DNA of 64,000 bases from Bacillota bacterium (GCA_023400055.1 JAEXFN010000028.1:1-64000); one strand, 5' to 3'. Positions 51,379 through 60,853 are shown, numbered from the stretch's first letter. The notes: generated from the letters alone by a model not told the origin. Translations and numbers: made by a program.

Positions 51379-52974
51379 ATGAAAACGAACTCCTCGATCA
51401 TCAAGGGTACGGCCTTGCTGGCCGGAGCGGGACTGGTGGCCAAAGTATTCGGGGCGTTTTACCGGATTTTTCTGGCCCGGACCATCGGCAATGAAGGGAT
51501 CGGCCTTTATCAGATGGCTTATCCGATCTACCTGATCTTTCTCTCCCTATCCACGGCGGGGATACCCATCGCCATATCGCGGATGGTGGCCGCCAGAATC
51601 GCCGCCGGCGACCGTTGGGGAACCCGGCGGATATTGCTGGCTGCGTTTGTGATGCTGTTGGCGTTGGGAAGTTGCTTCACGTTGGTTATGGCCTTATCCG
51701 CCCGCTGGCTGGCTGGGACAGTGGTCGTCGACAGCCGGGCCGTCTACGCGATCTGGGCGTTGGCGCCGGCGATTTTTTTTATGAGCCTGATCGCGGTGTT
51801 CCGCGGTTTCTTCCAGGGCTGGCAAGAGATGGGGCCCAGCGCTGTGTCACAAATAATTGAGCAGATCGTACGCGTAGCGGTGGCTTTGATATTGGCGGTA
51901 TTACTGTTGCGCTATGGCGTGGAACACGCCGCGGCCGGAGCGGCTTTTGGGGCCACCATGGGCGGAATGGCCGGACTGGTCTATCTGGCCGGAACATTTT
52001 GGAATAGAAGATCACTTCTGTTTGGGCCGCAGCTCCCGGGAAACGAGCGCCAAAACGGTCGTATCGGGCCCAGGCCGGAACCTCTCGGGACCATCATTCT
52101 GAAATTGCTCCGCTTCACGTTACCTATTGCCGTGGGCATGATTTTAACGCCATTGCTGCAAGCGATCGATTCGGTGATTGTCCCGGCCAAATTACAGGGC
52201 ATCGGTTATAGCACCGGCCAGGCCACCGCGCTATTGGGGATCCTCGGCAATTCGTGGGCGGTCGTCTATTTGCCATTGATCGTCACCGGAGCGCTCGCCT
52301 CCAATCTGGTTCCGGCCATCTCCGGCTTATTGACCCGGAGGGAGCATTCGCTATTGCAGGCGCGGGTCGGCGAAGGACTGAGGCTGGGGCTGATTTATTT
52401 GATACCGGCCGCGGTGATGCTGCTCATGTTCGGGGCAACGATTTACCGCATCCTATATGGCCAGGGGAATCTGACCATTCTATCCTGGTTTGCTCCAGCC
52501 ATCCTTTTTTTGGGGTTGGAACAGGTTTCCGCCGGTGTCCTGCAAGGGTTGGGTCGCCCCAATCTGCCGCTGCTGCATTTTATCTATGGAGCAGTGGTTA
52601 AAATAACTGTAACCTTGGTTGCGACCGGCTGGCCGGGGTTGAACCTGGCGGGAGCGGCGATCGGAACGGTGGCCGGAGCCGCCGTTACGGCATCCTTGAA
52701 TCTGACATCGATCACCCGGTTGACCGGCGTCAGCTTACCGTTAAATTTGGCCGGGCCGCTCAGCGGAATGGCCATGGCCGCGGTTTGTTGGTATCTGCCG
52801 CGCTATCTGAACGGTCACTATTTGCTGGAATTCCTGGCCGCCGGAGCGTTGGGTACGCTTTGCTATTTCGCCTTCTTATGGGTCATGGGAGGAATTCACC
52901 GGCAGGACCTAGAAGTTATCAGCAGCTTGGTGGGGCGCACGGCTGACCGTGGTCACCCGCTTAAGCGGGATTAA
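51379..52974 (+). CDS. spoVB: SpoVB/MurJ-type polysaccharide flippase
   Basis: A 531-residue protein with about 14 transmembrane helices of the MVF/MATE-like superfamily. The N-terminus (SIIKGTALLAGAGLVAKVFG, then YRIFLARTIGNEGIGLYQMA) is typical of stage V sporulation protein B and its paralogues, lipid-linked oligosaccharide flippases for cortex or cell-wall synthesis. Followed, 71 bp on, by mazG, the order seen in Bacillus (yabM-yabN). It could be the vegetative paralogue YabM rather than SpoVB itself. Confidence 0.85.
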   Translation: MKTNSSIIKGTALLAGAGLVAKVFGAFYRIFLARTIGNEGIGLYQMAYPIYLIFLSLSTAGIPIAISRMVAARIAAGDRWGTRRILLAAFVMLLALGSCFTLVMALSARWLAGTVVVDSRAVYAIWALAPAIFFMSLIAVFRGFFQGWQEMGPSAVSQIIEQIVRVAVALILAVLLLRYGVEHAAAGAAFGATMGGMAGLVYLAGTFWNRRSLLFGPQLPGNERQNGRIGPRPEPLGTIILKLLRFTLPIAVGMILTPLLQAIDSVIVPAKLQGIGYSTGQATALLGILGNSWAVVYLPLIVTGALASNLVPAISGLLTRREHSLLQARVGEGLRLGLIYLIPAAVMLLMFGATIYRILYGQGNLTILSWFAPAILFLGLEQVSAGVLQGLGRPNLPLLHFIYGAVVKITVTLVATGWPGLNLAGAAIGTVAGAAVTASLNLTSITRLTGVSLPLNLAGPLSGMAMAAVCWYLPRYLNGHYLLEFLAAGALGTLCYFAFLWVMGGIHRQDLEVISSLVGRTADRGHPLKRD

Positions 52975-53045
52975 CGCGTTAACCCGGCAGCAGCGACTGG
53001 CCGGGTTCGGCGGAAAAGCGACAGAAAAAGGAGGCTCTTTCAACG

Positions 53046-53864
53046 ATGAGTCTGGAAGTAAAAAAGAAGCCCGAATGCAACTTGGCCAAGCTGGTGGAAG
53101 TGATGGCCGGGTTGCGGGGCGAGAATGGCTGCCCGTGGGATCGGGAACAAACTCAGGAATCACTGAAGCCTTATGTGATCGAGGAAGCGTTTGAGGTTCT
53201 GGAAGCGGTTGAATCGGGCCAGCCTGACAAGCTTTGTGAGGAGCTGGGCGACCTGCTGCTGCAGGTGGTCTTTCACGCCGAGATCGCCGCTGAATCCGGT
53301 AAATTTGACATTGACGATGTGATCGAAGGGATTGTGGCCAAACTCATCCGCCGGCATCCCCATGTTTTCGGCGCCGATAAGGTAAACGACGTGGCCGGCG
53401 TCTTGGATAACTGGGAACGGATTAAGCGGGACGAGAAGCCCGGTGAGCGTCCGTCGGCTTTGGATGGAGTTCCCAAAGATTTGCCGGCGCTGATGAAAGC
53501 CGAAAAGATCCAGGGCAAAGCGGCCCGGGTCGGCTTTGACTGGGGAAATTTGGCGGGACCGCTGGCCAAGGTCCACGAAGAGTTCGGCGAATTTGACGAA
53601 TTGTTGAATCCGGAGGCGCTGCCTGAGGCCGGCAGTCCCGCTTGGGACCGCCTGGAAGATGAATTCGGCGATATTTTATTCGCTTTGGTAAACGTGGGCC
53701 GTTTCCTGAAAATCAATCCGGAGCTGGCGTTGCGTCGTACCATTGCCAAGTTTGAAGGGCGCTTTCGCTATATAGAAACCACGGCTACGGCCAATGGCAA
53801 GCGTTTGCCGGATATGACCCTGGCAGAAATGGATCGACTTTGGGAAGAAGCCAAATCCAAATAA
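53046..53864 (+). CDS. mazG: Nucleoside triphosphate pyrophosphohydrolase MazG
   Basis: A 272-residue protein with two MazG domains. The first has CPWDREQTQESLKPYVIEEA and EELGDLLLQVVFHAEIA with the ExxE..ExxD metal residues; the second has KVHEEFGEFDEL and EDEFGDILFALVN. It hydrolyses non-canonical NTPs to NMP. The YabN N-terminal methylase-like domain is absent, so it is the short form. AAAAAGGAGG lies about 12 bases upstream of the ATG. A terminator follows. Confidence 0.95.
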   Translation: MSLEVKKKPECNLAKLVEVMAGLRGENGCPWDREQTQESLKPYVIEEAFEVLEAVESGQPDKLCEELGDLLLQVVFHAEIAAESGKFDIDDVIEGIVAKLIRRHPHVFGADKVNDVAGVLDNWERIKRDEKPGERPSALDGVPKDLPALMKAEKIQGKAARVGFDWGNLAGPLAKVHEEFGEFDELLNPEALPEAGSPAWDRLEDEFGDILFALVNVGRFLKINPELALRRTIAKFEGRFRYIETTATANGKRLPDMTLAEMDRLWEEAKSK

Positions 53865-53880
53865 GCATTGCGAAAAGAAG

Positions 53881-53902
53881 GCGGCCGTTAGGCCGCTTTT
53901 TT
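53881..53902 (+). terminator. Terminator of mazG
   Basis: GCGGCC, GTTA loop, GGCCGC and six T. Confidence 0.9.
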
Positions 53903-54255
53903 GATCGCAATCGTAATGAGTTTCGATGAAATCATCGTTTAATGAGAGATGAAAAAAATGTAAATTATTCTTAAGGATTTTTCCAAAATATAGCGAATAT
54001 ATATCAAGAGTTTGATTCGGAACAGGTTTGTACTTTGAATCAGTAAGCCAGGGTGGCACATTTCAGAACAAAATCACCAAAGACGATTGCAATGACCGAA
54101 AGTGTTGGGAAAGTCAGTTTAGCGTTATTAAATTGCCATGGATATACTTCTTCCCGATTTTATGGGCATTGGTTTCAGCATTGATCTTTGCGAGCATGTG
54201 ATATGTTGTATACAAAGAAGCATCGATCGGGACCGAGGGAATGGAGGAATTCTGT
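53903..54255. other. AT-rich intergenic region upstream of the hybrid kinase
   Basis: About 350 bases with low GC and no open frame of note. No confident promoter pair could be assigned. Confidence 0.3.
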
Positions 54256-57200
54256 TTGGGTAAACAGTCACTGATGCAACGGATCCATCGCGACAATTTG
54301 CTAAGCACCATTATTTTTGGCGTGTTGTTCGTTATTTTCCTCTATATCCTGGTCTTGAATAAAGTGGTCGCTGTGAATAAACAACGCTTATTAAATTTAG
54401 CGGAAGTTTATGCGGCTTTTATCCACCGCCAGCGACCATCGGTTTTGTATCAAACGGATCATCCGCCGTTCAGTCGGGCGGTTTTAAAAACGGAACTTCA
54501 ATCGATCACCAGCCATTTTCCAGCGGGTTTTACCGCTGGATTTTATTCACGCCCATCGGACCGGGTGATTTTTACGATCTCCCAGACGGGCCAGATCCGT
54601 CTCACAGACGCTCGATTCCCAGCCGTGGGAGAGGGTTTTCAGCCGCCATTTTCTCTAAAGCCGGGTTTCGTATCTCATTGGTCGCCATTTTGCCGAAATT
54701 GGCTGCTGCAATATAGCCATCCGGTCATGGGCGAGCGCCAACGGCTACTGGGCTACACGTTTGCCCAAGTCACTCTCACCAGGTTGATAGGGTTTACTTT
54801 CCCGTTAAGCCTCGGTTTGGTGATGATTGCCGCCGGAGCCGGAGTAATTTCTACTTTGACCGGTCGGCGTTTGAATGCCGCGATCCGGGTCAATTTGCAA
54901 CAACTGTTGTTGCTGGATCGAGCCACGCCGGAACCTGTCTACCAGTTTGAAGAGTTCGACCGGATTGCCCATTACAATCAGCGAGTGTTCACTGAACTTA
55001 AAGTCGCGGAAGAACAAAAAGTGGCGATTCTGGAGAGCATCAGCGATGCCTTTTTCGCCCTGGACGATGAATGGCGTTTTTCGTACCTGAACCGGCATAT
55101 GGAACGGATATCCGGCTGGAAACGCGAGGATATTCTCGGAAAGTCACTGCTTAGCCTGTTTCCCCAGGATAAACTGGAAGCTTATTTGCCATATGTGGAA
55201 CGAGTCCGGGCCAGCCGGCAACCTTGTCAACTGGAATTGGAGTGGCAACCCGGTTTTTGGTATGAATTTCATATTTATCCCGCCGCTACGGGAGTAGCTG
55301 TTTATTTTCAAGATATTTCCGGCCGCAAGAGTGCCGAGGCTGAATTGCGCAGATCCCAGCAGCAGACGGCTCATCTCTTGGAAAGCATTCACCATGCCTT
55401 TTTTACCTTGGACGCCCGGCAACGCTTTACCTACATCAATAAAGCGGCGGAACGCCTGTTCAAGACCGATGGCCCGACTTTGATCGGCGCTTCCGCCAGG
55501 GATTTTTTTCAGGCTAACTTGGAGCCGATTTTTGTTCGGGAACTGGAGCGGGCTTGGCGGGAAGGGGCTGCGGTCCGCTTTGAAGTCCATTCCCAACGGC
55601 TTGAGGCCTGGGTAGAGGTATTCGTTTACCCCGCCGACGATGGGTCATTCGTTTATTTTTTGAATATCACCGAGCGAAAACGGGCCGAGGAAGCCCGGCT
55701 ACGTCTGGCGGCCATTGTCGAATCCTCAGAAGACGCGATTATCAGCACCGATCTCGATTGTAAGATTGTCAGCTGGAACAGAGGCGCCGAAAGGATTTAC
55801 GGTTACCCGCCGGAGCAGATTATCGGCCAATCCATTACCCTGCTCTATTCGGAAGTATCCGGCACAGCCGCAATGACGGTGTTCCAGCGCTGGCTCCGCT
55901 CCGGCATGAAGGGAACGTTCGAAAGCGTCATGCGTCACCGGAACGGCGCTCCGGTAAACGTGGCGATTACGCTGTCGGTGTTGACAGATGGCGGTGGCCG
56001 GGTCATCGGGTATTCCGGAATCCATCGCGACATTTCCAAAGAAAAGGATTTCGCCAAGGAGCTGGCGGCGGAGCGGGAACGGCTCTTCGTCACGTTACGC
56101 TCAATCGGCGAGGGCGTAATCGCCACCGATTGCCTGGGCCGAATCATGTTAATGAACCGGGAAGCGGAGAATTTAACCGGCTATTCACAGTACGGCGTGC
56201 TCGATCAGGAGCTGGATACCGTTTTTTCCCTCGTGAACAGCCAGACCAAGCTCAAATACGCAGGCATCGTCGCCGCGGTTCTGAACTCGGAAGAAATCAT
56301 CCATTTGAATTACTCGCTGCTGCTGCACAAGTCACAACGGGAAATCCCGGTCAGCGTAAGTCTGGCCCCGATTAAGTCGGGTGCCGGGGAATGTTTCGGC
56401 GTGGTGCTCATTTTCCAGGATATCAGCAACAAGTTACGGACCGAACAAGAGCTGGTCAAGGCCGAGAAACTGGAATCCCTGGGAATCCTGGCCGGAGGGA
56501 TCGCCCATGATTTTAACAATTTTCTCTCGGCGATTTTGGCCAATCTGCAACTGGCCATGGCCAAACTGAAACGGGGCGAAGACATCGGCCGCTACCTGCG
56601 GGAATCAGCCGATGCCACCCGCAAGGCCAGCGACTTGACCAAACAATTGCTGACTTTTTCCCGGGGCGAGGCTCCGGTGAAAAAAACCGCGGCCATCTCT
56701 GAACTCATCCAAGATACGGTCAATTTCGTGTTGCGCGGTTCGAAGGTCAGGGTCCGGTTTGAGCTGCCCGCGGATCTCTGGCCGGTCGAGATCGATAGCG
56801 GCCAGATCAGTCAGGTGCTGCACAATTTAACCTTGAACGCCAAGCAAGCGATGCCCGGTGGAGGCACCCTGACCATCGGCGGTCAAAACCGGACGGTCGG
56901 GCCCGGAGCCAGATTTATCCCGGGCCGTTATGTCGGGTTGGTCATTCAGGACGAGGGCGCCGGGATCCCTCCGGAACACCTGGGACGGATCTTCGATCCG
57001 TTCTTTACCACCAAAAAAGAGGGAACCGGTTTGGGATTGGCGACTTCCTATGCCATCGTAAAGAAGCATAACGGTTATATCGAGGTAGAGTCCGAGCCCG
57101 GACGGGGGACCGCTTTCAGCATTTTCCTGCCCGCTACCGATGCCGTGCCGGTCCAGGAGGAAGAGGCACTGGAGGTGGCCGCGGCCCGCGAAGCCCGGAT

Positions 57201-57564
57201 TTTATTGATGGACGACGACACCCAGATCCGCTTCAGTGTGGGCGAAATGTTGAGCGACGCGGGTTATCAGGTCCAATTGGCTCAGGACGGCTGGGAAGCG
57301 GTATCCTGTTATCGGCAGGCTATGACTGATGGCCGGCGGTTCGACGCGGTCATTATGGATCTCACGGTTCCCGGCGGCTTGGGCGGGCAGGAAACCATCG
57401 CTGAGTTGAAAACGCTGGATCCTCAGGTGAAGGCGATCGTTTCCAGCGGATACTTCAATGATCCGATTATCGCCGAGTATCAAAAGTATGGTTTCTGCGG
57501 CGTTGTCGCCAAACCCTATAAGTTTGCCGAATTAAAACGAGTTATCGATCGAGTCTTGGGGTAA
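54256..57564 (+). CDS. Multi-PAS hybrid sensor histidine kinase with receiver domain
   Basis: A 1102-residue membrane kinase. The N-terminal helix (TIIFGVLFVIFLYILVL), an extracytoplasmic domain of about 140 residues and a second helix (near 185-205) are followed by four PAS domains (about 255-365, 372-475, 482-600 and 605-735). HisKA carries the phospho-acceptor in GGIAHDFNNFLSAI, then a HATPase domain (NLTLNAKQAM, DEGAGIPPEHLGRIFDPFF, GTGLGL). A C-terminal receiver has the aspartate in VIMDLTVPGG and lysine in VAKPYKF. The start is probably TTG at 54256, nine bases after GGAGG. It may pass signals to the haem-family protein or a phosphotransfer partner elsewhere. Confidence 0.92.
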   Translation: MGKQSLMQRIHRDNLLSTIIFGVLFVIFLYILVLNKVVAVNKQRLLNLAEVYAAFIHRQRPSVLYQTDHPPFSRAVLKTELQSITSHFPAGFTAGFYSRPSDRVIFTISQTGQIRLTDARFPAVGEGFQPPFSLKPGFVSHWSPFCRNWLLQYSHPVMGERQRLLGYTFAQVTLTRLIGFTFPLSLGLVMIAAGAGVISTLTGRRLNAAIRVNLQQLLLLDRATPEPVYQFEEFDRIAHYNQRVFTELKVAEEQKVAILESISDAFFALDDEWRFSYLNRHMERISGWKREDILGKSLLSLFPQDKLEAYLPYVERVRASRQPCQLELEWQPGFWYEFHIYPAATGVAVYFQDISGRKSAEAELRRSQQQTAHLLESIHHAFFTLDARQRFTYINKAAERLFKTDGPTLIGASARDFFQANLEPIFVRELERAWREGAAVRFEVHSQRLEAWVEVFVYPADDGSFVYFLNITERKRAEEARLRLAAIVESSEDAIISTDLDCKIVSWNRGAERIYGYPPEQIIGQSITLLYSEVSGTAAMTVFQRWLRSGMKGTFESVMRHRNGAPVNVAITLSVLTDGGGRVIGYSGIHRDISKEKDFAKELAAERERLFVTLRSIGEGVIATDCLGRIMLMNREAENLTGYSQYGVLDQELDTVFSLVNSQTKLKYAGIVAAVLNSEEIIHLNYSLLLHKSQREIPVSVSLAPIKSGAGECFGVVLIFQDISNKLRTEQELVKAEKLESLGILAGGIAHDFNNFLSAILANLQLAMAKLKRGEDIGRYLRESADATRKASDLTKQLLTFSRGEAPVKKTAAISELIQDTVNFVLRGSKVRVRFELPADLWPVEIDSGQISQVLHNLTLNAKQAMPGGGTLTIGGQNRTVGPGARFIPGRYVGLVIQDEGAGIPPEHLGRIFDPFFTTKKEGTGLGLATSYAIVKKHNGYIEVESEPGRGTAFSIFLPATDAVPVQEEEALEVAAAREARILLMDDDTQIRFSVGEMLSDAGYQVQLAQDGWEAVSCYRQAMTDGRRFDAVIMDLTVPGGLGGQETIAELKTLDPQVKAIVSSGYFNDPIIAEYQKYGFCGVVAKPYKFAELKRVIDRVLG

Positions 57565-57717
57565 CGGTCGACGCGGATCATCCCGCATCCAATGAGGTTT
57601 CCTGATCGTAAGCGCGCATTGAAATAAGATCGATCTGAGAACCTTATATCATGCAGCAGGAAAAAAACGGATCAGGATCGAAAAGATCAACGAAGATTGA
57701 ACCAGAGAGAAGGTAAA

Positions 57718-58191
57718 ATGATGGACATTGACCAAGAACTGCAGGCCAGGAGCAGCGAGGAAGAGACGCTGCAATTTGAGACTTTTACCAACCGGACCGC
57801 GCTGGAGATCGGGTTGAAATTGGTGGAAAGGGCCCAAAAAGAAGGGAAAGCCATTACCATCGACATCACCCGTTCCGGCCAGCAGTTATTCCACCATGCC
57901 TGCGAGGGGACGACGCCGGACAATGATCAGTGGATCATCCGGAAATGCCGCGTGGTGAACCGTTTTCACAAAAGCTCGCTCCGGGTGGGGCAGTCGTTGT
58001 TGAAAGCCGGAAAAACCATCGCCGAACGTTATTATGTCGATCCCTTGGAATATTCGGCTCATGGCGGGGCTTTCCCGATCATCATCCGCGATGTCGGCGT
58101 GGTAGGCACCATCGCCGTCTCGGGACTGGCGCAAGAAGAGGATCATGCCATGGTGGTCGAGGCGATCCGTCAATATTTGAAACTTTGGTGA
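57718..58191 (+). CDS. UPF0303 / haem-degrading-domain family protein
   Basis: A 157-residue protein of the PF03928-like family (UPF0303, HbpS/GlcG fold). Segments are ALEIGLKLVERAQKEGKAI, ITRSGQQLFHHACEGT and a C-terminal GVVGTIAVSGLAQEEDHAMV. HbpS, from the same fold family, binds haem and modulates a sensor kinase in Streptomyces; here the gene directly follows a hybrid kinase (153 bp). That functional link is inference. GAGAAGGT precedes the ATG at 57718. Confidence 0.85.
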   Translation: MMDIDQELQARSSEEETLQFETFTNRTALEIGLKLVERAQKEGKAITIDITRSGQQLFHHACEGTTPDNDQWIIRKCRVVNRFHKSSLRVGQSLLKAGKTIAERYYVDPLEYSAHGGAFPIIIRDVGVVGTIAVSGLAQEEDHAMVVEAIRQYLKLW

Positions 58192-58242
58192 GGGGCTCAT
58201 GTTTAAAATTTGTAAAACCCAGCGATCGAATAGAGGGAATAG

Positions 58243-58283
58243 CCCACCCAAATTGAATAATAATAATTAATAATTTGATGGGC
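58243..58283. repeat. Hairpin between the haem-family gene and the next exported protein
   Basis: GCCCACCCAAATT can pair with AATTTGATGGGC across an AT-rich loop. Terminator function is uncertain because there is no T-tail. Confidence 0.45.
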
Positions 58284-58297
58284 GAGGTTCTTAAACG

Positions 58298-58804
58298 GTG
58301 CGTAAAAGAACAAAATGGGTCTATATAGGGATCGGCCTGTTGTTAGCGGGTTCGCTGTCGACCGGCCTTTTATGGGCGGTCAATCCGACCCGGCTCAAGT
58401 CCGCGCCGATGGTCGCGTTTGGCAATGCCAACAAGGTCAAGACCGCCCTCGATCTCACCTCGCCGGAAGCCGCATTGCAAAGTTATTTCAAATGTCTGCA
58501 GCTGGGAGACAGGGATGGTGTGAGCCAGTGTTATGACCGGAAAGGCCTGACCATCGCCAAGCCGGTTCCCATCAAGAGTTTTCAGATTGTCAAAAAGATA
58601 GTCAGCGAAGGCGCCCAGACTACCAGCTGGGCCGGAAAAAGCAGCCCTGCCGTCCAGCCTGGCGACGTGGAGCTCCAGGTGAAATTGGTTTATCAAGGCG
58701 GTCCGATTCCGATTCAGGATGAGCAGCAAGGAAGTTATTCTTATTTGTTGCGCAAGACGACCGACAGCAAATGGACGATCATCGCCCATCTCGTATTGGG
58801 TTGA
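58298..58804 (+). CDS. Small exported protein, NTF2-like, unknown function
   Basis: A 168-residue protein with an N-terminal hydrophobic segment (WVYIGIGLLLAGSLSTGLLWA) that is either a signal peptide or an anchor. The segment LTSPEAALQSYFKCLQLGDR followed by beta-rich sequence ending WTIIAHLVLG resembles NTF2-like/DUF4878 lipoprotein domains. The start is GTG at 58298. A terminator follows. No function assigned. Confidence 0.6.
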   Translation: MRKRTKWVYIGIGLLLAGSLSTGLLWAVNPTRLKSAPMVAFGNANKVKTALDLTSPEAALQSYFKCLQLGDRDGVSQCYDRKGLTIAKPVPIKSFQIVKKIVSEGAQTTSWAGKSSPAVQPGDVELQVKLVYQGGPIPIQDEQQGSYSYLLRKTTDSKWTIIAHLVLG

Positions 58805-58822
58805 ATCAATCCTTCAAATCAA

Positions 58823-58859
58823 TAAAAAAGAGACCAGCCGCGAGCCGGTCTCTTTTTTT
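58823..58859 (+). terminator. Terminator (AGAGACC stem)
   Basis: AAAAAGAGACC and GGTCTCTTTTTTT arms around an AGCCGCGAGCC centre. Confidence 0.95.
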
Positions 58860-59077
58860 ATTTCATTGGTACATAGCTTTCCACATCCTCAAGCCTCGTG
58901 ATGAATCAATTTAGCTCCCGCTAAAACGATGTTAGTGACTGAAAGCTGTATTTGTTGTATTTTAGGAGAAATTCTTGTCTATCCAGCTTAATCCTGTGCG
59001 ATGTGTCCAGGGGTTGAACGGCCAACCCCAACACCATGGACCTACCCCTCCGCAGGGCCTCATGCCGGCCCTTAATA

Positions 59078-59173
59078 GTGGTTCCTAATCTTTTTTCATG
59101 ATGGGATGGTCAAAACTCCGTGGAGCGTGGAGATTTTGACCATCCCATAGATATTAAGGTAATTAGGAACCAC
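59078..59173. repeat. 96-bp nested palindrome (MITE-like or RNA hairpin)
   Basis: The outer arms GTGGTTCCTAAT (59078-59089) and ATTAGGAACCAC (59162-59173) are exact complements. Inner arms ATGGGATGGTCAAAACTCC (59101-59119) and its complement (59129-59148) differ by one base. Confidence 0.85.
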
Positions 59174-59462
59174 ACCTGACCCGGCATTTGACTTTACCAA
59201 ACGCACCAAATGAAGTAAAGAAACTATTCTGCCCATCGCATCTCTGCTTGAAAGCAATTCCTGTTGGCAACGGCATGCGCTCCATTCGCAATGCCGTGCC
59301 GGTCTACCTCCCTGTAGACCGCTCGGGTGGATACTTTAGCTGTAAAAAATAAAACTTAAAGACTATCGATAAAAAATCTCCGACCGTCAGCGAAATCCTT
59401 GTTTTAGGCCCAAAAACTTAAAACCATCATAGCCCCAAAACTTTAGCTTACAATTAAACCGA

Positions 59463-59530
59463 TCTCTCATTGAAAACCAACTGCATCTTTGCTGAGCAAA
59501 CTTGATAAGTCAGAAGCTTGGTTGATCGGC
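59463..59530. repeat. Second copy of the dispersed 421-480 element
   Basis: Shares GAAAACCAACTGCA, then GCTGAGCAAACT and GAT with the copy at 421-480. The right arm is TTGGTT, complementary to AACCAA, while the first copy has GGTCGGTT there, so the stem is kept despite sequence change. Confidence 0.6.
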
Positions 59531-59668
59531 TTCCAAGCTGGCAAAGAGTAGAAGAAGGCAGTCTTTGGCATATCGTCGAGACGGGAAAAGAGCAAAAAAC
59601 GGCAAAAAATGGGCTTGTCAACCGATATGCTTATTTTTCCTCGTTTGGCCACAGTTTCCTAAAGGCTT

Positions 59669-59696
59669 TTGCGTAATTGCTAACGAATTCTATAAT
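59669..59696 (+). promoter_or_regulatory. Promoter candidate for the CAP protein gene
   Basis: TTGCGT (59669-59674), 16 bp, TATAAT (59691-59696), followed by an 80-nt leader with a GGGTA/TACCC stem. Confidence 0.55.
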
Positions 59697-59778
59697 TGTC
59701 AAATCGTTAGCATAAAGGTAAATCGGGGTAGAGTTTCCATACCCAGGGGTCAAGCCCGACTTGAAAGGAGAGATCGCC

Positions 59779-60483
59779 ATGAACCGATTCAGCAAGTTTT
59801 TCATGGGCGCAACGCTCGTTATCACGCTGATTTCCTTCAGTGTCGTCCCCGCTTTGGCTGGAACCGGCCGTCATTCGAACCGCCAGAATAATTACGCCTC
59901 TGATTATCGTTACTATAGCCCTGGCTCATATAATACGCGTTATGGAGCGATCCCGATTTATTGGCCGATTTCCGCGCCCAACCGAGGCACGCGGCCCCTG
60001 CCGACGCGGCCGACGCCATCGCCCGCGCCCAATCCCAACCCGGCTCCGACTCCGGCGCCATCTCCGGCTCCGTCCAATCCTTCGAATCCTGCCACCGGTT
60101 TGGCCGCGGAGGAGACCAAGATGGTCAATCTGGTCAACCAGGAACGGATTAACCGCGGGATTCGCGCCTTATCCGTCAATGAAACGCTGGTGACCATCGC
60201 CCGGCTCAAAAGCGCCGATATGGTAAAGAACAACTATTTCGATCATAATTCCCCGACCTACGGCTCGCCGTTTGATATGATGAAAAAGTACGGCGTAACT
60301 TATAAGACAGCCGGCGAGAATATCGCCGGGAACTCTTCCACCGCAGCGGCGCACCAAGCGCTGATGAACAGCGAAGGCCATCGGGACAATATTCTGAACC
60401 CCAATTTCAATCAGATCGGGATCGGAATCGCCTCGGGCTCAGTTTACGGCAATATCTACAGTCAGGAATTCATCGGTAATTAG
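59779..60483 (+). CDS. Secreted CAP/SCP-domain protein (YkwD-like)
   Basis: A 234-residue secreted protein: signal peptide to about residue 28 (VITLISFSVVPALA), a Tyr/Asn-rich stretch, a Pro-rich linker (TPSPAPNPNPAPTPAPSP) and a C-terminal CAP domain of about 120 residues. CAP signatures are MVNLVNQERINRGI, FDHNSPTYGSPFDMM, AGENIAG and NSEGHRDNILNPNFNQIGIG (20 residues). YkwD-like CAP proteins act in the spore coat or envelope of Firmicutes; molecular activity is unclear. AAAGGAG lies before the ATG at 59779. Confidence 0.92.
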   Translation: MNRFSKFFMGATLVITLISFSVVPALAGTGRHSNRQNNYASDYRYYSPGSYNTRYGAIPIYWPISAPNRGTRPLPTRPTPSPAPNPNPAPTPAPSPAPSNPSNPATGLAAEETKMVNLVNQERINRGIRALSVNETLVTIARLKSADMVKNNYFDHNSPTYGSPFDMMKKYGVTYKTAGENIAGNSSTAAAHQALMNSEGHRDNILNPNFNQIGIGIASGSVYGNIYSQEFIGN

Positions 60484-60527
60484 GCAATATTCACGCCATG
60501 ACGGTTTGACATAGGATTCGCTTGGTG

Positions 60528-60560
60528 ACGAGGTCTGCTTTTTGGCGGACCTCGTTCATT
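60528..60560 (+). terminator. Probable terminator of the CAP gene
   Basis: ACGAGGTC (60528-60535) and GACCTCGT (60548-60555), then TCATT; a short T-tail makes it weak. Confidence 0.5.
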
Positions 60561-60677
60561 GCATAAGAAAACCGCCGGCTGGGCTCCTGCAAAGATCGCT
60601 CTTTGGTTAAAGAAACGCCGGTTTTGATTTGAAATAAACTTATGAAGCCCATAGAGGAGTCGAAGGGCATTCTCTGG

Positions 60678-60809
60678 GAGCTTGCTGAGTGACTGAAAGA
60701 GCTTGCTGAGTGACTGAAAGAGCTTGTTGAATGACTGAGAGAGCTTGCTGAGTGATTGAAAGAGCTTGCTGAATGACTGAAAGAGCTTGTTGAGTGACTG
60801 AAAGAGCTT
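60678..60809. repeat. 21-bp tandem array, 7 GAGCTT sites
   Basis: GAGCTT starts at 60678, 60699, 60720, 60741, 60762, 60783 and 60804. The unit GAGCTTGCTGAGTGACTGAAA is the same, in the same orientation, as at 1-252, nearly 60 kb away. Confidence 0.95.
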
Positions 60810-60825
60810 GCTGAGGGTTTGCGGA

Positions 60826-60853
60826 TAATATATTTAGAATTTAGAATATATTA
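60826..60853. promoter_or_regulatory. AT-rich palindrome upstream of minD
   Basis: TAATATATT (60826-60834) and AATATATTA (60845-60853) flank TAGAATTTAG. It sits between the 21-bp array and minD and could be an operator. Confidence 0.45.

Larger units (their letters stand above)
58860..59778. other. Gene-free region rich in hairpins
   Basis: About 900 bases with no supported gene. It contains one lone 21-bp-unit fragment (TTAGTGACTGAAAGCT near 58931), a nested hairpin GTCCA-GGGGTTG / CAACCCC-TGGAC (59005-59041), a long imperfect palindrome (59078-59173) and the second copy of the 421-480 element (59463-59525). A structured RNA or decayed mobile element is possible. Confidence 0.5.

Noticed and set aside
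58990..59175. Group II intron remnant
   Set aside because: A GTGCGA start-like sequence and hairpins occur, but no domain V or reverse transcriptase is seen.
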